Assembly: GCA_003566475.1 (NCBI GenBank)
Contig: PXDE01000584.1
Span: 1 to 7,782, forward strand
Direction: 5' to 3'
Length of the DNA stretch: 7,782 nt
DNA from: PVC group bacterium
Lineage (GTDB): Bacteria > Verrucomicrobiota > Kiritimatiellia > SS1-B-03-39 > PXDE01
Below, piece after piece: positions 6,343 through 7,782 of the stretch. Under the pieces are notes generated by a model. It was not told the DNA's origin and did no database searches. It worked only from the letters and a program-made list of their open reading frames with translations. Made by a program: the position numbers and the translations under genes. Position 1 is the first letter of the stretch. The number at the start of each line of letters is the position of its first letter.

Positions 6343-6367
6343 CGGGCAGGAATGACCGACCTGCCCG
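6343..6367. repeat. 8-bp perfect hairpin
   Basis: CGGGCAGG-AATGACCGA-CCTGCCCG. On the minus strand the loop reads TCGGTCATT, and GTCATTCC-type palindromes are common among dispersed extragenic repeats of proteobacteria. That resemblance is an inference, and only one copy is in view. Confidence 0.35.
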
Positions 6368-6406
6368 GGCCACGCCGCCGCCACAGCCGGGGGGCTCCCC
6401 CTTGTG

Positions 6407-6536
6407 GCGGCCGTTCGACCGAGTCTTCGAGGGAGAACGGCTCCGGGCGGAGGACGAGGGAGAGGACGACGCGGGACAGAGGTCGAACACGCTTGGCGGA
6501 AGCCGCTCTCCTTCGCAGACTCAGTCGAGCGGCCGC
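6407..6536. repeat. REPIN/BIME-like inverted pair of REP-type palindromic units
   Basis: Unit 1 (6407-6444) and the reverse complement of unit 2 (6499-6536) match at 32 of 38 positions. They are separated by a 54-bp spacer. Each unit is itself a palindrome: GCCGTTC/GAACGGC (6410-6416 with 6435-6441) in unit 1 and GCCGCTC/GAGCGGC (6502-6508 with 6527-6533) in unit 2. Two of the six differences fall at paired stem positions and swap a T-A pair for a C-G pair, so the stem is conserved rather than the sequence. Small palindromic units in inverted pairs between genes are the hallmark of REP doublets (REPINs/BIMEs), which RAYT transposases are thought to mobilise. No transposase gene lies in the window. 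Confidence 0.55.
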
Positions 6537-6581
6537 TACAGGGCGTTGGACACTGCCGTGGTGTCTCACTGCCTTCATCCG

Positions 6582-6601
6582 GCTGAACCTAGGGATTCAG
6601 C
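6582..6601 (-). terminator. Hairpin downstream of folD (weak terminator candidate)
   Basis: GCTGAA-CCTAGGGA-TTCAGC: a perfect 6-bp stem with an 8-base loop, about 55 bp past the folD stop. No T-run follows on the minus strand, so the terminator call is tentative. It is the best-placed hairpin for folD. Confidence 0.25.
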
Positions 6602-6608
6602 GGCGGCG

Positions 6609-6671
6609 ACTGACCACTGACTAACGACCCCTGCCCACCTCCTACCGCTTACGGATCACCGATCACTGACC
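6609..6671. repeat. Nine degenerate heptanucleotide tandem repeats crossing the folD stop codon
   Basis: The stretch divides without gaps into nine 7-mers: ACTGACC, ACTGACT, AACGACC, CCTGCCC, ACCTCCT, ACCGCTT, ACGGATC, ACCGATC, ACTGACC. Position 1 is A in 8/9, position 2 is C in 8/9 and position 4 is G in 8/9. The last two and a half units encode the final codons and stop of folD on the minus strand (GTC AGT GAT CGG TGA). Heptanucleotide tandem repeats are known in other bacteria (for example cyanobacterial STRR sequences); I know of no function for this one. Confidence 0.5.
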
Positions 6672-7546
6672 ACCACGCCCCCCGCCGCCTGCACCACATT
6701 GTGGAGCAGCATGGTGATGGTCATGGGCCCTACCCCGCCCGGCACCGGGGTGATCCACGCCGCCTTCTCCGCGCAGGAGTCGAAGTCGGCGTCGCCGACC
6801 AGGCGGAATCCGGACTTGCGCGATGCGTCGGGAATCCGGTTCACCCCGACATCGATCACCACCGCGCCGTCCCGGATCATGTCGCCGGTGAGGGTGCCCG
6901 GGCGTCCGGCGGCGGCCACCACGATGTCCGCCCGGCGGGTGTGCGCGGTCAGATCCCGGGTCCGGGTGTGGCAGAGGGTCACCGTGGCGTTGCCCATCTC
7001 CCACTTGCGGCTGAGCAGGATGGCCAGGGGCTGGCCCACGATCTGGCTGCGGCCGATGATCACCACCTCCGCGCCGGCCAGCGGGACGCCGGTGTGCCGG
7101 ATCAGGTGCAGAACCCCGTGGGGGGTGCATGGGAGAAACGCGGGGAGCCCGAGCACCATCCGGCCCACGTTCACGGGATGGAACCCGTCCACGTCCTTCT
7201 CCGGGCGGATGGTGGTGATCACCTCCCGCTCGATGGAGCTGTCGGGCAGGGGGAGCTGGACTAGGATGCCGTGAATGTCGCGGTTCTCGTTGAGTCCCTC
7301 CACCGCGGCCAGGATGTCGTCGCGGGCAGCGTCCGCGGGCAGGTGGATTTCCTGCGAATAGATCCCGCAATCGGTGCAGGCCTTCTCCTTGGCCGACACG
7401 TAGCTACGCGAGGCGGGATCGTCGCCCACCAGCACCACCCCCAGGCCGGGGACCGTGCCCTTGGCCGTGCAGGCCGAAGCCGCCGCCGCGATGCCCTCCC
7501 GCAGCGTCGCCGCCACCTCCTTCCCGCTCAGAATCTTCGCCGACAT
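6656..7546 (-). CDS. folD: Bifunctional methylenetetrahydrofolate dehydrogenase/cyclohydrolase
   Basis: 296 residues, close to the E. coli enzyme (288). FolD is cytosolic and interconverts 5,10-methylene-, 5,10-methenyl- and 10-formyl-tetrahydrofolate with NADP(H), supplying one-carbon units for purines and formyl-Met-tRNA. Catalytic features are intact: Y49 and K53 in SRSYVSAKEKAC, Q97 in GILVQLPLP, D120 in PEKDVDGFHPVN and PCTPHG at 139-144. The Rossmann part has GRSQIVGQP (165-173), ADIVVAAAGRPG (206-217), VIDVGVNR (230-237) and the end signature ITPVPGGVGPMTITML (265-280). ATG 7546 has GGAGAGG about five bases upstream; longer in-frame starts lack this and cross the leader. The C-terminal residues after VVQAA are encoded by the heptanucleotide repeat. 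The gene converges on the beta-barrel gene. Confidence 0.97.
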   Translation of the reverse strand: MSAKILSGKEVAATLREGIAAAASACTAKGTVPGLGVVLVGDDPASRSYVSAKEKACTDCGIYSQEIHLPADAARDDILAAVEGLNENRDIHGILVQLPLPDSSIEREVITTIRPEKDVDGFHPVNVGRMVLGLPAFLPCTPHGVLHLIRHTGVPLAGAEVVIIGRSQIVGQPLAILLSRKWEMGNATVTLCHTRTRDLTAHTRRADIVVAAAGRPGTLTGDMIRDGAVVIDVGVNRIPDASRKSGFRLVGDADFDSCAEKAAWITPVPGGVGPMTITMLLHNVVQAAGGVVVSDR

Positions 7547-7605
7547 GACCCTCTCCAGGCTGGGGACCGGGCTTGCGACCACCGCGCCCGGGGCTCCGTC
7601 CGCAC

Positions 7606-7634
7606 GTTGTAGCACGGCCCGCCGTCCTCACCAA
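7606..7634 (-). promoter_or_regulatory. Sigma-70-like promoter of folD
   Basis: On the minus strand TTGGTG (-35, 4/6) and TACAAC (-10, 4/6) are separated by exactly 17 bp, with TGC before the -10 as in extended -10 promoters. The predicted start near 7599 leaves a leader of about 53 nt ending in the GGAGAGG ribosome-binding site. No riboswitch-like structure was seen in the leader. Confidence 0.6.
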
Positions 7635-7782
7635 CCCCGGAGGAGCCCCCCAAATCCGCACGCAAGCCGGACGCCGATCTCACCCAGGCGGACGTGGCCG
7701 GTCCCCGTGGGACGGACGTCCTCGTCCGTCTCCGCGCTGTCCGGAGCCTGAAACGCCCTTGGTGCAGCGTGAAACGCGGGCC
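7635..7782. other. Unassigned right-edge stretch upstream of folD
   Basis: No gene can be supported. It holds an 8-bp perfect hairpin GACGGACG-TCCT-CGTCCGTC (7711-7730) and a direct repeat TGAAACGC (7749-7756 and 7770-7777, 21 bp apart). Open frames run to the edge on both strands: plus from 7613, with a possible GTG at 7694, and minus from the edge to a TGA at 7628-7630. Any of these could be the end or start of a neighbouring gene. Confidence 0.3.

Larger units (their letters stand above)
6174..6655. other. 482-bp repeat-rich non-coding junction between convergent genes
   Basis: Neither strand shows convincing coding potential. The open frames here give low-complexity Arg/Pro/Gly-rich peptides without ribosome-binding sites. 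The stretch is instead packed with palindromes and repeats, listed individually, and also has a CACTGCC direct repeat (6551-6557 and 6567-6573). It looks like an accumulation site for dispersed extragenic elements between the 3' ends of the barrel gene and folD. I saw no match to 6S, SRP, RNase P or tmRNA hallmarks. Confidence 0.6.

Noticed and set aside
6401..6540. Inverted repeat as the ends of an insertion sequence
   Set aside because: Only 54 bp lies between the arms, with no transposase, and each arm is itself palindromic. A REP-type doublet fits better.
6244..6624. 126-codon plus-strand frame in the spacer
   Set aside because: No ribosome-binding site, an Arg-rich low-complexity product, and overlap with palindromic repeats.
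7404..7661. Minus-strand frame overlapping the folD start
   Set aside because: Gly/Arg-rich shadow frame of folD and its leader; folD itself is unambiguous.

Overview
The window is very GC-rich bacterial DNA with tightly packed genes. The organism is a diderm: one gene encodes a signal-peptide-bearing beta-barrel protein ending in an aromatic residue. It probably uses sigma-54, because a well-matched -24/-12 element precedes that gene. Together with the gene content this fits a GC-rich delta-type proteobacterial lineage (Desulfobacterota/Myxococcota-like). That placement is inference; no rRNA or other phylogenetic marker is present.

Layout. Positions 1-5044 (minus strand) hold one six-gene operon whose genes all overlap by 4-8 bp. 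In transcription order it encodes: a GYF_2-like/zinc-ribbon/RDD membrane protein; a double zinc-finger protein with membrane helices; a small two-helix membrane protein; a B-box-like zinc-finger membrane protein; a large membrane protein ending in a DUF4129 domain; and a DUF4350 protein that runs off the left edge. DUF4129 and DUF4350 proteins commonly sit beside MoxR-type AAA+ ATPases and DUF58 proteins, so such genes may lie just outside the window. The operon promoter places the predicted transcription start on the GTG start codon of the first gene, suggesting a leaderless mRNA.

Positions 5045-5180 are a divergent promoter region. On the plus strand follow a short FtsB/DivIC-like divisome gene (5181-5492), a sigma-54-type promoter (5552-5567) and an outer-membrane beta-barrel gene (5622-6173).

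Positions 6174-6655 are non-coding and lie between the convergent barrel gene and folD. This region holds a perfect 15-bp hairpin (probable terminator), several smaller palindromes, an inverted pair of REP-like palindromic units with a compensatory base-pair change (REPIN/BIME-like), and nine degenerate heptanucleotide repeats that continue across the folD stop codon. folD (6656-7546, minus) is a complete one-carbon metabolism gene with its own sigma-70-like promoter. The last ~150 bp on the right are unassigned.

The most unusual features are the overlapping operon of three zinc-finger membrane proteins feeding into a DUF4129/DUF4350 module, and the repeat-laden junction downstream of folD. 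No CRISPR array, tRNA, rRNA or insertion sequence was seen.
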